A DNA stretch of 64,000 bases. Source: Chthoniobacterales bacterium (GTDB taxonomy: Bacteria; Verrucomicrobiota; Verrucomicrobiia; Chthoniobacterales; JACTMZ01). The translations under genes were made by a program, and so were the position numbers. Position 1 is the first letter of the stretch. Each line of letters begins with the position of its first letter. The stretch spans positions 19,339-83,338 of the forward strand of contig JACSRX010000035.1 in assembly GCA_014879535.1 (NCBI GenBank), read 5' to 3'. Below the pieces are notes generated by a model. That model did no database searches and was not told the DNA's origin. It saw nothing but the letters and a program-made list of their open reading frames with translations. Positions 54,654 to 63,726 of the stretch are shown piece after piece.

Positions 54654-57050
54654 GTGGCCGACATCACCGCACGGTTCCGCATTGACGTATCCGGGGTGGA
54701 TGCCGCCTTGGCACGGGTGGCTGCGGCCACTGTGGCCGTGCAGGGGGCGTTCGCGGCTGCCAACGCGGCCCTGACGCCGTTCCAAGGCGCGTTCAACGCG
54801 ATCAAGGACAGCCTCGATCTGGGCGGACGGCTTTCCGATGTGAGCGCCCAGACGGGCATTGCCGTGGGTGACCTCGTGGTCCTGCGGCAGGCATTCGACA
54901 ATGCAGGCGTCGGAGCCGACGGGGTTGGACCGGCCATCAACCGGATGCAGAAGGCGCTGGCTGGCGTCACCGAGGACGGCGAACCGAGCAACGAGGCCCT
55001 GCGCCGCCTCGGGATCACGATGGCGGAAATCCGCTCGCTCTCCCCCGCCGAGCAGTTCGCCCGAGTCGCATCCGGCCTCGCCGCCATCCAGGACCCGACA
55101 GACCGCGCGGCCGCGGCCATGAAAATCTTCGGTCGCAAGGGCGGCGAGATGATGGCCCTCTTCCGCGATTCGTCGGCCATGGCCACGGCGGCACAGCAGG
55201 TGGGCGGACTCGCTGCCGCCATGGATGCCAACGCCAACCGCTTCGACTTCATCTCCGACGCCTTCAACGCGGCGGGCCTGAAGGGCCAGCAATTCGCCGC
55301 CGGGGTGACCGCCGCCATCGCCCCGGCCTTGGAGGAAATGGCCATCGCCCTCAACAAGGCCGACCTGACAGGCCTCGGCGAGAGCGTGGGCACGGCCGCC
55401 GCTGCTGTGCTCCGACTCGGCCAGGCCATGTCGCAGGTCGTCCCGCAGATTCTGGGCGTTGTGGCTGCGATGGCCCTCTACCGCGCCGGGTTCGACGCCA
55501 AAGTCATGACGGCCATGAGCAGCATCGGTCCCGCCGCAGCGCGGGCCTTCGCCCAAATCCGCATCGCCATCGCCACGGTCAGCTTCACCTCCATCAGCAC
55601 CGGGGCAAGAACGGCCTTCGCCTCCGTGGGCGCGGCGGCCCGCGGAGCAGCCTTGGCCATCAAGGGGGCGATCATCTCCACTGGCATCGGCGCCATCATC
55701 CTCGGCATCGGCATGGCCATCGAAGCCGTGATCGGCAAGGTGGAGCGCTTCAAGGCCGGTGCCCGCTCCATCCTGCAGACGGCCAAGGAGACCAACCGCG
55801 TCATCAACGGCGTGGCCGATGCCGTGGAGGCTGTCTCCAACGAGACAGACAAGATCGCCCTCAACGCCCGCATCAACGACGAGATCGAGGCCGCCAAGCG
55901 GGCCTTGGATGGTCTTTCCGAAAGCGCCGAGAACCTCGACAAGGAGGATCAGGACCGCCTTGCGGCCGACTACCGCAACCGAATCTTCCTCCTGGAGCAG
56001 ATGCGGCAACTGATGGGGGAAATCCCCGCCGAAGTCATGCAGGGACGTCAGGCCGAAAAGGACCGCGCCGCGGCCTTGGAGGAAAGCCGCCTCAAGGCCA
56101 CCGAACTCAACAAGGAACTCGGCAAGAACGCCGAAGCGCTCAAGGGCAAGATCGCCGACGACGCCTTCCAGCAACTCTCTCCCGAGGACCAGCGCTCGAC
56201 GCTCTTGGGACAAGCCGGTGCAGCCGACACCGCAGCCCTCGACGCCGAGATCGAAAGCCTCGCCGCCAAGCGCCTCTCTGCCGGTCTCACCGAGGAAGAG
56301 ATCATCCGCATGGCCTCGCTCATCGAAGCCCGCGAAAAGCTGATCGGCATCGAGCGGAACCTGGCCCGCGAGCGGCAACGCAACACCGAGGAGGAAGCCC
56401 AAGCCGCCCAACGCCGCGCCGAATACGAAAAGGAGGCCGCCCGTGAGATCGCCCGCCTCCGAGCCGCCGCCGCGGGGGACAAAGACGCCGTGGCCCAAAT
56501 CGAGCGTGAGCAGCGGATCGACCAAGAGACGCAGCGCGGCGTGTCGGCCGGGATGACCGAGGACGAGGCCCGCCGACTCGCCACCGAGAAGGTCGATGCG
56601 GGGCTCGGGGCGGATTCCGCCGAGCGCGAGCGGCAGAACGCCGAGACCCGCGAGGCTGTCGATCTCGAACTCCAACTGGCCGAGGCCAAGGCATCGGGCA
56701 ACGACGAGGAAGCCAAGCGCCTCGAATGGCTCCAGAAATACCACAGCGAGCTGGCCCGTCTCCGCGAACTCATGCCCGAGGAAGAGGCGCAGAACATCGC
56801 CACCCGCATGGCCAACGCCTCCATGTCCACCGACGGGGGCAGCCGCGAAAAACGCACCATCGAGCGGACCACCGCCACGGCCGAGGGCGCTTTCGTCCGC
56901 AAGTTGACGGTCGATCCGATGGTGGCCGAGCAGCGGCGGCAGAACTCGATGCTGGCGGACATCAAGGGCGTCCTCGAACGCATCGCCCGGTCCAGCGAGC
57001 AGCGAACCCCGTCCACCCCGGCCCCACCCATGATCTTCGGCTACGCATGA
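54654..57050 (+). CDS. Tape measure protein
   Basis: A 798-residue protein that sets tail length. The N-terminal 160 residues (LSDVSAQTGIAVGDLVVLRQ; FGRKGGEMMALFRDSSAMAT) match the tail tape measure domain of siphoviruses; hydrophobic segments around 300-370 (AAARGAALAIKGAIISTGIG, then IILGIGMAIEAVIG) follow, then long coiled coils (RNLARERQRNTEEEAQAAQR). It starts at a GTG in a CACGCCCG/CGGGCGTG hairpin, 19 bases after a TTGAC box. Confidence 0.9.
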   Translation: MADITARFRIDVSGVDAALARVAAATVAVQGAFAAANAALTPFQGAFNAIKDSLDLGGRLSDVSAQTGIAVGDLVVLRQAFDNAGVGADGVGPAINRMQKALAGVTEDGEPSNEALRRLGITMAEIRSLSPAEQFARVASGLAAIQDPTDRAAAAMKIFGRKGGEMMALFRDSSAMATAAQQVGGLAAAMDANANRFDFISDAFNAAGLKGQQFAAGVTAAIAPALEEMAIALNKADLTGLGESVGTAAAAVLRLGQAMSQVVPQILGVVAAMALYRAGFDAKVMTAMSSIGPAAARAFAQIRIAIATVSFTSISTGARTAFASVGAAARGAALAIKGAIISTGIGAIILGIGMAIEAVIGKVERFKAGARSILQTAKETNRVINGVADAVEAVSNETDKIALNARINDEIEAAKRALDGLSESAENLDKEDQDRLAADYRNRIFLLEQMRQLMGEIPAEVMQGRQAEKDRAAALEESRLKATELNKELGKNAEALKGKIADDAFQQLSPEDQRSTLLGQAGAADTAALDAEIESLAAKRLSAGLTEEEIIRMASLIEAREKLIGIERNLARERQRNTEEEAQAAQRRAEYEKEAAREIARLRAAAAGDKDAVAQIEREQRIDQETQRGVSAGMTEDEARRLATEKVDAGLGADSAERERQNAETREAVDLELQLAEAKASGNDEEAKRLEWLQKYHSELARLRELMPEEEAQNIATRMANASMSTDGGSREKRTIERTTATAEGAFVRKLTVDPMVAEQRRQNSMLADIKGVLERIARSSEQRTPSTPAPPMIFGYA

Positions 57051-57826
57051 GCAGATCACCCTACACCCCGGCGTCAGGCACCACAGGCCGCAGCCCGCTC
57101 GGCACGGGCGGGGCCACCCTCTTCGAGGCGTTCGGCATGGCCGCGACCCAGGACAAGCACGGCGTCTGGACCGTGCAGATTCCCTACGTGGTGCGGGGCG
57201 TCGCGGGCATCTGGAGCGCCGGACCGGCCCGATACAACAACCTCGACCTCGTGGCCCGCTCGGCCCAAGCACACGACGATGGCGAACACTTCATCGTCAC
57301 CAACACCTACGCCGGAGCTGAGATTCCGCAGGGCGGCCAAGGATCCACCTATGACGACCGCACCACGGTCTATGACATGCAGGCCACGTGGGAGGAGGAG
57401 CCCATCGAGACGCACCCGAACATCAGCGATCTCCTCAAGAAATTCGCCGGACGCATCGTCAACGGTGAGGTCATCTTCGACAAAGAAATCCCCGCCGCAG
57501 CTCAGGGCGGCAGCGGCCTCGGCTCTGGCCAGAGCGCCCCGACCAAGAACCCCATGTATGGCGTGGTGCGCTGGAAGAAGCTCGGCGTGACTTGGTCGGC
57601 CACCCGAATTCTCGGCACGCTTCCCTCGGGCATCCTTGCCAATGTCGGCAAGCGCACCAACCCGCCCGGCAATCCTCCCGCGCTTCCTCCCGACACCTCG
57701 TGGATGCAGCTCCCCCCGCGGGCCTCCAAGCGCGGCAGCGTCTGGCAGGTCACCGAGGAGTGGATGATGATCGACGACAAGCTGCCACCGGAACTGATCG
57801 CCTCAGGCGGAAACACCCCGTCATGA
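57047..57826 (+). CDS. Tail-tip protein, uncharacterised (259 aa)
   Basis: Coupled to the tape measure stop (ATGA). A Gly/Thr-rich N-terminus is followed by a beta-rich body (VWTVQIPYVVRGVAGIWSAG; ATWEEEPIETHPNISDLLKK) and strand-rich C-terminus with Trp (KRGSVWQVTEEWMMIDDKLP). No family recognised. Position suggests a distal tail or hub component. Confidence 0.55.
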   Translation: MSRSPYTPASGTTGRSPLGTGGATLFEAFGMAATQDKHGVWTVQIPYVVRGVAGIWSAGPARYNNLDLVARSAQAHDDGEHFIVTNTYAGAEIPQGGQGSTYDDRTTVYDMQATWEEEPIETHPNISDLLKKFAGRIVNGEVIFDKEIPAAAQGGSGLGSGQSAPTKNPMYGVVRWKKLGVTWSATRILGTLPSGILANVGKRTNPPGNPPALPPDTSWMQLPPRASKRGSVWQVTEEWMMIDDKLPPELIASGGNTPS

Positions 57827-58380
57827 GCCTGACCGCGCTTCCCAACACACCGGTCCTCCCCGCATGGAACCGCTTGGCCCGCGCCGTGGAGGGCCTTCGC
57901 ATCATTGGCGGCGACGGCATCAACCTCGTCCAGACCCGCAACGGCATCGTCATCAACCAAGACCGGCACGGCCCGGCCTTCCACGGCGCATGGCATGTCT
58001 CCCGGGCGGCCGAAGACCGGCTTCGCATCGCCCGCGGCTTCGTCAACGCCCTCGAACCCGTGATCAACGACCGGCCGATTTCCGATCCCGACTGCACGCT
58101 CACGGTGCCGAGAGCGAAGGACCCGGCCAAGCCGCGCTGGGTGTGCATCCGTGTGAAGGTGGACGAGGACGGCAAAATGACGGCAAGGCCCGGCGGCATC
58201 ACCGAGGACGATCTCACCCTTGTCGTCAGCGACGTGCCCTTTGTCCACGCAGGCGAGCAGGCCAGGCACCCGATTGCCTGCCTCAAGGGCGAGACCCTCT
58301 GGCAGATCGCCTACTTCGACTACCAGCACCTGACCCGCGTGACCGGCAACCGGATCACCCACTTTTTCAGCCCGGCATGA
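57823..58380 (+). CDS. Tail-tip protein, uncharacterised (185 aa)
   Basis: Starts MSLTALPNTPVLPAWNRLAR, coupled to the previous stop. It contains INLVQTRNGIVINQDR, similar to the next product's VLLTKLKDRVIINLDR, so the two genes may share an N-terminal element. Otherwise beta-rich with a final TRVTGNRITHFFSPA. Not recognised. Confidence 0.55.
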   Translation: MSLTALPNTPVLPAWNRLARAVEGLRIIGGDGINLVQTRNGIVINQDRHGPAFHGAWHVSRAAEDRLRIARGFVNALEPVINDRPISDPDCTLTVPRAKDPAKPRWVCIRVKVDEDGKMTARPGGITEDDLTLVVSDVPFVHAGEQARHPIACLKGETLWQIAYFDYQHLTRVTGNRITHFFSPA

Positions 58381-59450
58381 ATCCGTATCCGATCACCCGC
58401 CTTGGTCGCCGCCTTCTCTTCGACACGGGCACGTTCAACGAGGCGGCGAAGATCACGCACAATGCCGCCAACCTGATCGCCGGGCGCGGCGTGCTTCTGA
58501 CCAAGCTCAAGGATCGCGTCATCATCAACCTCGACCGCCAACTGCGCCCCGTCCACCCGTGGCACACGAGCGTCCAGTGGCGCGAGGATAAGCAGGAATG
58601 GTGGGCGCGGGTCGTGCCGGGCTTCGTCAACGGACGACCCCCGGAAGTGCCCGCCCTTTCCTACTCCTACTACGAGACGGACAAGCCGGACTCCAAGGTC
58701 ACGCTCACTCCAACCCTCCTGGACGATTGGGCGTTTCCGATCCCTAAGACCATGCCACGGGAGATTCGCGGAAAGGACTTTGGCGAGGCGGTCCCGCGCC
58801 ACTTTCAGGACATGGGCGTAAAGGACGAGAGGCACGGCGCCTCCCTCGACACCGGACGCGAACGCGTGGCCATCAACTTGAGTGAACAAGAAACCGAAGG
58901 CGACCATCTGCTGCGGGCCGTGGACATCGTGCTCACCGCCTACCGCGCCACCTACAAGATCGATGTGACCTTCCCCACCAACCTCGTCACCGGTCAGATC
59001 GTGGACTACTCCGTGGTGCTCGACACCTCGCAAGCCTTCCGCCCGGCCACCATCGGCGTCATGCCGAAGATCCCTGACTCCACAGGCGACAACGACCTCC
59101 TCCAGCGCCTTATGGGCAACTACGGCGATGAGGGATTCGACCAGATCCTTGTCTCCACGGTCTATTTCGTGAGCCCCTCCAAAAGCGTGGCCAAGAAGCA
59201 GCTCGATACCGTGACCGACGAATGGACGCCCGTGGTGAAGCACAACCTGTTCTGGAACGTCGGCTACTGGAGCGAGGTGGAACCGCCCAAGCACTTCGAG
59301 CAACTGCCCGGTGCCCTCGGACTGCTCGCCTTCACCAGCCGCTACACCGTGGCCCCGGCAGCGGCACTCGGGGCACACGAGGCCATGTTCCAAGGCATCC
59401 TCAACGCCGCCTTCAACAAGCCGCCTGCGGGCATCTTTTACACCGCATGA
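58377..59450 (+). CDS. Tail-tip protein, uncharacterised (357 aa)
   Basis: Starts MNPYPITRLGRRLLFDTGTF and is a long beta-rich chain with a short related segment to the previous gene (see there). The middle includes EGDHLLRAVDIVLTAYRATY and QIVDYSVVLDTSQAFRPATI. The C-terminus has NAAFNKPPAGIFYTA. No family recognised. Coupled to both neighbours. Confidence 0.55.
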   Translation: MNPYPITRLGRRLLFDTGTFNEAAKITHNAANLIAGRGVLLTKLKDRVIINLDRQLRPVHPWHTSVQWREDKQEWWARVVPGFVNGRPPEVPALSYSYYETDKPDSKVTLTPTLLDDWAFPIPKTMPREIRGKDFGEAVPRHFQDMGVKDERHGASLDTGRERVAINLSEQETEGDHLLRAVDIVLTAYRATYKIDVTFPTNLVTGQIVDYSVVLDTSQAFRPATIGVMPKIPDSTGDNDLLQRLMGNYGDEGFDQILVSTVYFVSPSKSVAKKQLDTVTDEWTPVVKHNLFWNVGYWSEVEPPKHFEQLPGALGLLAFTSRYTVAPAAALGAHEAMFQGILNAAFNKPPAGIFYTA

Positions 59451-59638
59451 CACAGCCGCCCCGATACGGACTCAACAAGGAGGCCCGCCTCGCCGCCGAA
59501 CGCCGCGAGCAGGAAGCCGACAAGCTCGCTCCACCCTTCGATCCCACATTTCCCTACGTCTGCCTGCCAAATCCGTTTTCGGATTTTGCGGGCGTTGAGC
59601 TGTCACTCCCCGTTGACACGCCGCAAGGCGTGCCGTGA
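59447..59638 (+). CDS. Small tail-tip protein (63 aa)
   Basis: Starts MTQPPRYGLNKEARLAAERR, helical then extended (PTFPYVCLPNPFSDFAGVE). It overlaps the previous stop and the next start. Its 3' end contains the TTGAC box and a GCAA-loop hairpin that precede the GTG start of the next gene. Not recognised. Confidence 0.5.
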   Translation: MTQPPRYGLNKEARLAAERREQEADKLAPPFDPTFPYVCLPNPFSDFAGVELSLPVDTPQGVP

Positions 59639-62211
59639 TTCTCTACGCCGATCTCCAGAGAAGGAGGGCCTGCTCCACTCCGTCCGGGGAGCCGATGAAC
59701 TTCCCGGACTTCCTGGCCGGCGACACCATCGAGCACTCGGTCCGCTTCCTCGACACGGTCGATGGAAAGTTCATCGAGACGGACTTGGCCGTGGCCGCCC
59801 TACGCGCCTCCATCGGGGCCAAGGACGCACGGCCTGAGAGTGGCTCGTTCCGCCTTAAGGTTGGACCGGCGGCGGCTTCACCGGGCAACACCACGATCTC
59901 CCTCCCCTGGGACGTCACGGCCGCGGCCATGCAGGCGGCACTCAACGCGGTCACGGACGGCCCCCATGACTTCGCCGTCGATTTTGCCGAGGGCACCTAC
60001 ACCGTCAGCCGCCAAGGCGGACAGCAGTTCAGCCTCGGGGTGTTGCACAACAACCTTTCCCCGCTTTCCGTCCTGCGCCTCACCGCCGTGGAGGCCGAAG
60101 GGCGTTTCCACCTCACCCTGCGGGCCACGCAACTCCCGGTCCTCTTCACCAACTCGACGCGGTTCACGCTGCCCGATCCGCCCTCAATCACCACCGTGCA
60201 GGACGGTGGGGCGGACCCGTCCGGCGTGGTCATGTGGAACGAAATTCAGGCCCTGCACGTGCCCGTGGATTTCCGTGGCACCTACCAACTGCGGCGGGGA
60301 CTGGCCAAGACGGCACTTCTCGATCCGCTCGACGGTCCCGAGCAGATCAAGGCCTCCCTCGACACCCTCCTGCGCTACGAGGGAGGCACCGTTGCCGTCA
60401 CCAACCCCGAAACTGCCGTAGCCCACATCGAGTTCCGGGGCGACCTGGCTGGCACCGACCTCGACCCATTGGAGGTGGTCGTCACAAGTTCCGCCCCGCC
60501 CGACCTTACCTGGACCCTCGACCTGTCCACCCGCCGCCTGCGCGAACTCATGGACCTCTACGAGGCCATCACCGTGCCCTACGAGGTGGAAGCGGACATC
60601 TACCGCGAGCCCGGCAATCCGGCGGCGGGCACCTACACCATCAAGCTCTGGTCGCAGGATATCACGATCCGCCGCCCGCTCATCTTGCCCGAGTTGGCCA
60701 CCGTGCAGGAAATCAACTGGCTGCGCCCGCCGAACACCGTCTCCTACCACCCGTTCGACTTCTCGCAGATCCTGACCGGATCGCAGCAGGCCGTGACCGC
60801 CGAAATGGCCTCGGGCACCGTGCATGCCATCGCCCACAACTTCGGCACCCCGGCCGTGCAGGTGCTCGTGCGCGAAGCCCACGAGGGAGGCCGGCTCCTC
60901 AACCCGGACGAATACACAGTCACTTTCCCCACGATCAACGAGGCGGTCATCACGCTCAACGAAGCTCCCACGACTCCGCTCGTCGCCCACATCGTCGGCA
61001 TCGGTCCAGCCAGCACGTTCCAGTCCCACACGCACGGCATCCATCAGATCACCCAACTCCAAGACATCCTCGACCAGTTGGGCGAGCGCGTCTCCCGTTT
61101 GGAGAGTCTTGTCGGCCGCCCGGACGTGCTGACCATCGTCCAGAGCGGCAACGAGGCCGCCACGTTCGTCATGCCGGACATTGGCGAAGTTCTGCCGGAT
61201 CGCGCCGTGTTGGATTCGGTCACCACTGTGACAAGCCAAGTCGCCAGCAATTCGCGGAACGAAACCGCCATCGTCTCCGGCACCGACCTGCAAGCCCGGC
61301 AGCGAGCCGAGGAGGCCGAGAGGGCGCGGCGGCAAGCGGAGGAGGAAGCCCAAGCCAAGGCCGAGGCGGATGCGGCCCGCAAGGCGGCCGAGGAAGTGGC
61401 GGCACGCACATCGCTTTCCTCGGGCAACATCATCACCCGTCTCACCTTCCCCAACTACTCGGCCACCTACCCGGCCATGCGTGGCACCAAGCTGCCGCTG
61501 CTCTTTGCCGCCCGCAGGCAAATCACGCCCCAGAACACGACCACGCTTCCTCCAAGCCCCGTGGCGCAGGTCTATCGTAACACCGGATCGCAGGGCATCG
61601 TCCTTCCCGGCGGCAACGGACGCAAATCCCAGACCGTGCGGACGGGCGACTACTTCGCCTGGGACGGACGCATGTTCCACCGCGTGTTCAAGCGCGGCGA
61701 CATCTACTACCCGACCGAGATGGAGCGCGTGCTTTGGCGGGCCGTTCTCGGCAGCGAACTCATGCCCGCCGGATCAGTGGCCTACGCCGCCTTCGATCTC
61801 ACCTTGGAGTTGCGGGCGGGCGGGCCGGATGCGGCCCAGGCCGATTCCCCTCGTCTGGACATCGGGGCGCAATACCTGCTCGTCTTCGAGGCCCTTCCCA
61901 TCACCGACGAGGAGGGCCAGCCCAACATCGGCGCGGGACAGGCGCCCGTCCTCCTGGGCGAGTATCGTCTGCCGGTCAGCACGGCCCGCATGACCAACCG
62001 CTTCGGCGTGAAGCTCTCCCGTTCCTCATCCGGTGAATCCTCCTCCCAGACCAGCGGCCTCAACCTCACCCAGAACGGACCGGCCTTGCCCGACAAGTTC
62101 GCGCTGCGCTGCCGGCTCACCTGCTTTGACGTGGATGACACGACGTCCGACCCGCGGGGCACCATGACCGTTTCCATGCCCGGCACCGTCCTCACCATTG
62201 AGAAAGCCTGA
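59635..62211 (+). CDS. Large tail-tip/fibre protein (858 aa)
   Basis: Starts at a GTG at 59635. Residues 1-430 are beta-rich repeats (FALDFLAGDTIEH-like and TWTLDLSTRRLRELMDLY segments), a central coiled-coil of Ala/Glu/Arg near 545-590 (EEAERARRQAEEEAQAKA) likely trimerises the fibre, and the last 250 residues form a domain that is paralogous to the next gene product. The paralogy is visible in VYRNTGSQGIVLPGG and FALRCRLTCFDVDDTTSDPR. A receptor-binding or baseplate role is likely. It contains one GTTGTT palindrome copy at 60040. Confidence 0.62.
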   Translation: MILYADLQRRRACSTPSGEPMNFPDFLAGDTIEHSVRFLDTVDGKFIETDLAVAALRASIGAKDARPESGSFRLKVGPAAASPGNTTISLPWDVTAAAMQAALNAVTDGPHDFAVDFAEGTYTVSRQGGQQFSLGVLHNNLSPLSVLRLTAVEAEGRFHLTLRATQLPVLFTNSTRFTLPDPPSITTVQDGGADPSGVVMWNEIQALHVPVDFRGTYQLRRGLAKTALLDPLDGPEQIKASLDTLLRYEGGTVAVTNPETAVAHIEFRGDLAGTDLDPLEVVVTSSAPPDLTWTLDLSTRRLRELMDLYEAITVPYEVEADIYREPGNPAAGTYTIKLWSQDITIRRPLILPELATVQEINWLRPPNTVSYHPFDFSQILTGSQQAVTAEMASGTVHAIAHNFGTPAVQVLVREAHEGGRLLNPDEYTVTFPTINEAVITLNEAPTTPLVAHIVGIGPASTFQSHTHGIHQITQLQDILDQLGERVSRLESLVGRPDVLTIVQSGNEAATFVMPDIGEVLPDRAVLDSVTTVTSQVASNSRNETAIVSGTDLQARQRAEEAERARRQAEEEAQAKAEADAARKAAEEVAARTSLSSGNIITRLTFPNYSATYPAMRGTKLPLLFAARRQITPQNTTTLPPSPVAQVYRNTGSQGIVLPGGNGRKSQTVRTGDYFAWDGRMFHRVFKRGDIYYPTEMERVLWRAVLGSELMPAGSVAYAAFDLTLELRAGGPDAAQADSPRLDIGAQYLLVFEALPITDEEGQPNIGAGQAPVLLGEYRLPVSTARMTNRFGVKLSRSSSGESSSQTSGLNLTQNGPALPDKFALRCRLTCFDVDDTTSDPRGTMTVSMPGTVLTIEKA
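60040..60055. repeat. GTTGTT-type palindrome, copy 5
   Basis: GTGTTGCACAACAACC, one arm carrying a mismatch, inside the large tail-tip gene (encoding VLHNN). Confidence 0.4.
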
Positions 62212-62975
62212 TGTTCATCACCGACCTCAAAGCCGTTCAATCGCTGCCCTCGCCCGCCCTCGGGTTGCTGCCCGCCGTGCATGATGCCGAGGTGGACGAA
62301 ATCACCACGCCCCCCGCAGCATGGAATCCGCAGGCCGACGCGGGAAAAGTCTTCGAGAACGCTACCGGCCAGCCTCTTGTCATCCCGGAATTTGCCGGAT
62401 GGCCCTCCCTGCGCCTTCGACCGGGCCAACTCTTTGCCTCGGATGGCCGCTGCTACTACGAGGTGACGCGACACGGATCGACAGCCTCCTACTACCCGAG
62501 CCATTTCGAGCGCACGCTTTTCACACTCCACATCACGCCACAGATGCTGCCCTTGGGCGCTCGCCTGCGCTTCGAGCGGGCTTTCTGCTTCCGCCTCTTC
62601 AACAACGTGAGCAACGCCGTGTGGCGCGTCATCTGGGAGGCGGGCGTCCGGACCAGCGTCACCGGCCCCGCCATTGGCCCCAACCTGGAGGGCTTCACCT
62701 GGCTCGCCCCGCTCCTCGACCAGGAGGTCGTGCTCACCGACATCGAAAGCTGGCACGGGCTCGGCGTAGTCATCAGTAACGGGCGCAACGGTTTCGAGGC
62801 CGTGCAACTCCTCTACGACCGAACACTCGGCTCTCCCGAAGGCTCCCTGCCCGCCGCGCCGGATTTCGCCCTGCGCTGCCGCCTCTCCCTCTTCGACACC
62901 GAGGACAGCGTAAGCGACCCCCGCGGCTACGCCGCCTACTGCGCCCTGGACATCAAGAAACTCCCCAAGAAATAG
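62211..62975 (+). CDS. Tail-tip protein paralogous to the end of the preceding gene (254 aa)
   Basis: Starts at the last base of the previous stop region (TGATG). The body aligns by eye with the C-terminal domain of the 59635 product: VFENATGQPLVIPEFAGWPS, LFASDGRCYYEVTRHGSTAS and FALRCRLSLFDTEDSVSDPR match its VYRNTGSQGIVLPGG, YFAWDGRMFHRVF and FALRCRLTCFDVDDTTSDPR. It may be a second receptor-binding or tip protein formed by duplication. Confidence 0.6.
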   Translation: MFITDLKAVQSLPSPALGLLPAVHDAEVDEITTPPAAWNPQADAGKVFENATGQPLVIPEFAGWPSLRLRPGQLFASDGRCYYEVTRHGSTASYYPSHFERTLFTLHITPQMLPLGARLRFERAFCFRLFNNVSNAVWRVIWEAGVRTSVTGPAIGPNLEGFTWLAPLLDQEVVLTDIESWHGLGVVISNGRNGFEAVQLLYDRTLGSPEGSLPAAPDFALRCRLSLFDTEDSVSDPRGYAAYCALDIKKLPKK

Positions 62976-62977
62976 CC

Positions 62978-63724
62978 ATGCCCGCCCCCGTCATCAATCC
63001 GACCACCAGCATCCTCGATTACCTCCAGCACCAATACTGGACGTTTCGCCCGTTTGCCTCGAACGCCCCGACCTCGTGGAGCATCGACCCCATGGCACCC
63101 GAGGGCATGGGCTTTGATCCCGCCACGGGCGCCATCACCGGAGCCTGCACCGTCGCGGGTGTCTATGTGTTCGCCCTCCGCGCCCACAATGCCGATGGCG
63201 CTTCCGACCCGCTGGTCCTTACCGTCGGCATCGAAGCCGCCGCCGCCAATCCCCGATCCCTGGCCGTAGAGGTGGACATCGACATCGTGACCCGCGTCGC
63301 CCGGGTGGCCGGCATGGATACCGCCGCCCCCTACCAGCATGCGGTCAAGGCCAACGACGATCTCATTTACCACGTCCGATTCTTCAAGGGCTCCATCCGC
63401 ATGGAAGTGCCGATGAACCAACTCGCATGGTCGCTCAAGTCCGCGCCCGATGGCGATGTGCTCGCCGTGAGCGGACAATGGGAGCAGGTCGGCTACGGCA
63501 CCGACGCCACCTATGCCGTGCATTGCAGCCTGACCGACCCGGGGCTCATTTCCGAACTGGAGGACATCGCGGCCACCTCCACCAGCCCGGCCCAGCAATT
63601 CGTCGGCTTGGGCGAGTTCGAGTGGCTGCAGAACAACCCGCCCCCGGCCATCGGACCCGACCCCCTGCGCGGCAGTTCGCAGGCCATGCGCATTCTCGTG
63701 GTCAACGATCACCGGCAATCCTGA
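62978..63724 (+). CDS. Tail protein with putative Ig-like domain (248 aa)
   Basis: The first 90 residues have the He_PIG-type immunoglobulin-like pattern: WSIDPMAPEGMGFDPATGAI, then GACTVAGVYVFALRAHNADG, common in fibres and adhesins. The rest is beta-rich with a Trp-rich end (GEFEWLQNNPPPAIGPDPL). It is likely an adhesive tip component. It follows the previous gene by two bases. Confidence 0.62.
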   Translation: MPAPVINPTTSILDYLQHQYWTFRPFASNAPTSWSIDPMAPEGMGFDPATGAITGACTVAGVYVFALRAHNADGASDPLVLTVGIEAAAANPRSLAVEVDIDIVTRVARVAGMDTAAPYQHAVKANDDLIYHVRFFKGSIRMEVPMNQLAWSLKSAPDGDVLAVSGQWEQVGYGTDATYAVHCSLTDPGLISELEDIAATSTSPAQQFVGLGEFEWLQNNPPPAIGPDPLRGSSQAMRILVVNDHRQS

Positions 63725-63726
63725 CT

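Noticed and set aside
54330..57272. A 980-residue open frame on the minus strand opposite the tape measure gene
   Set aside because: It is a shadow of a G+C-rich gene: Gly/Arg/Leu-rich with no domain, and it runs across several real genes on the other strand.
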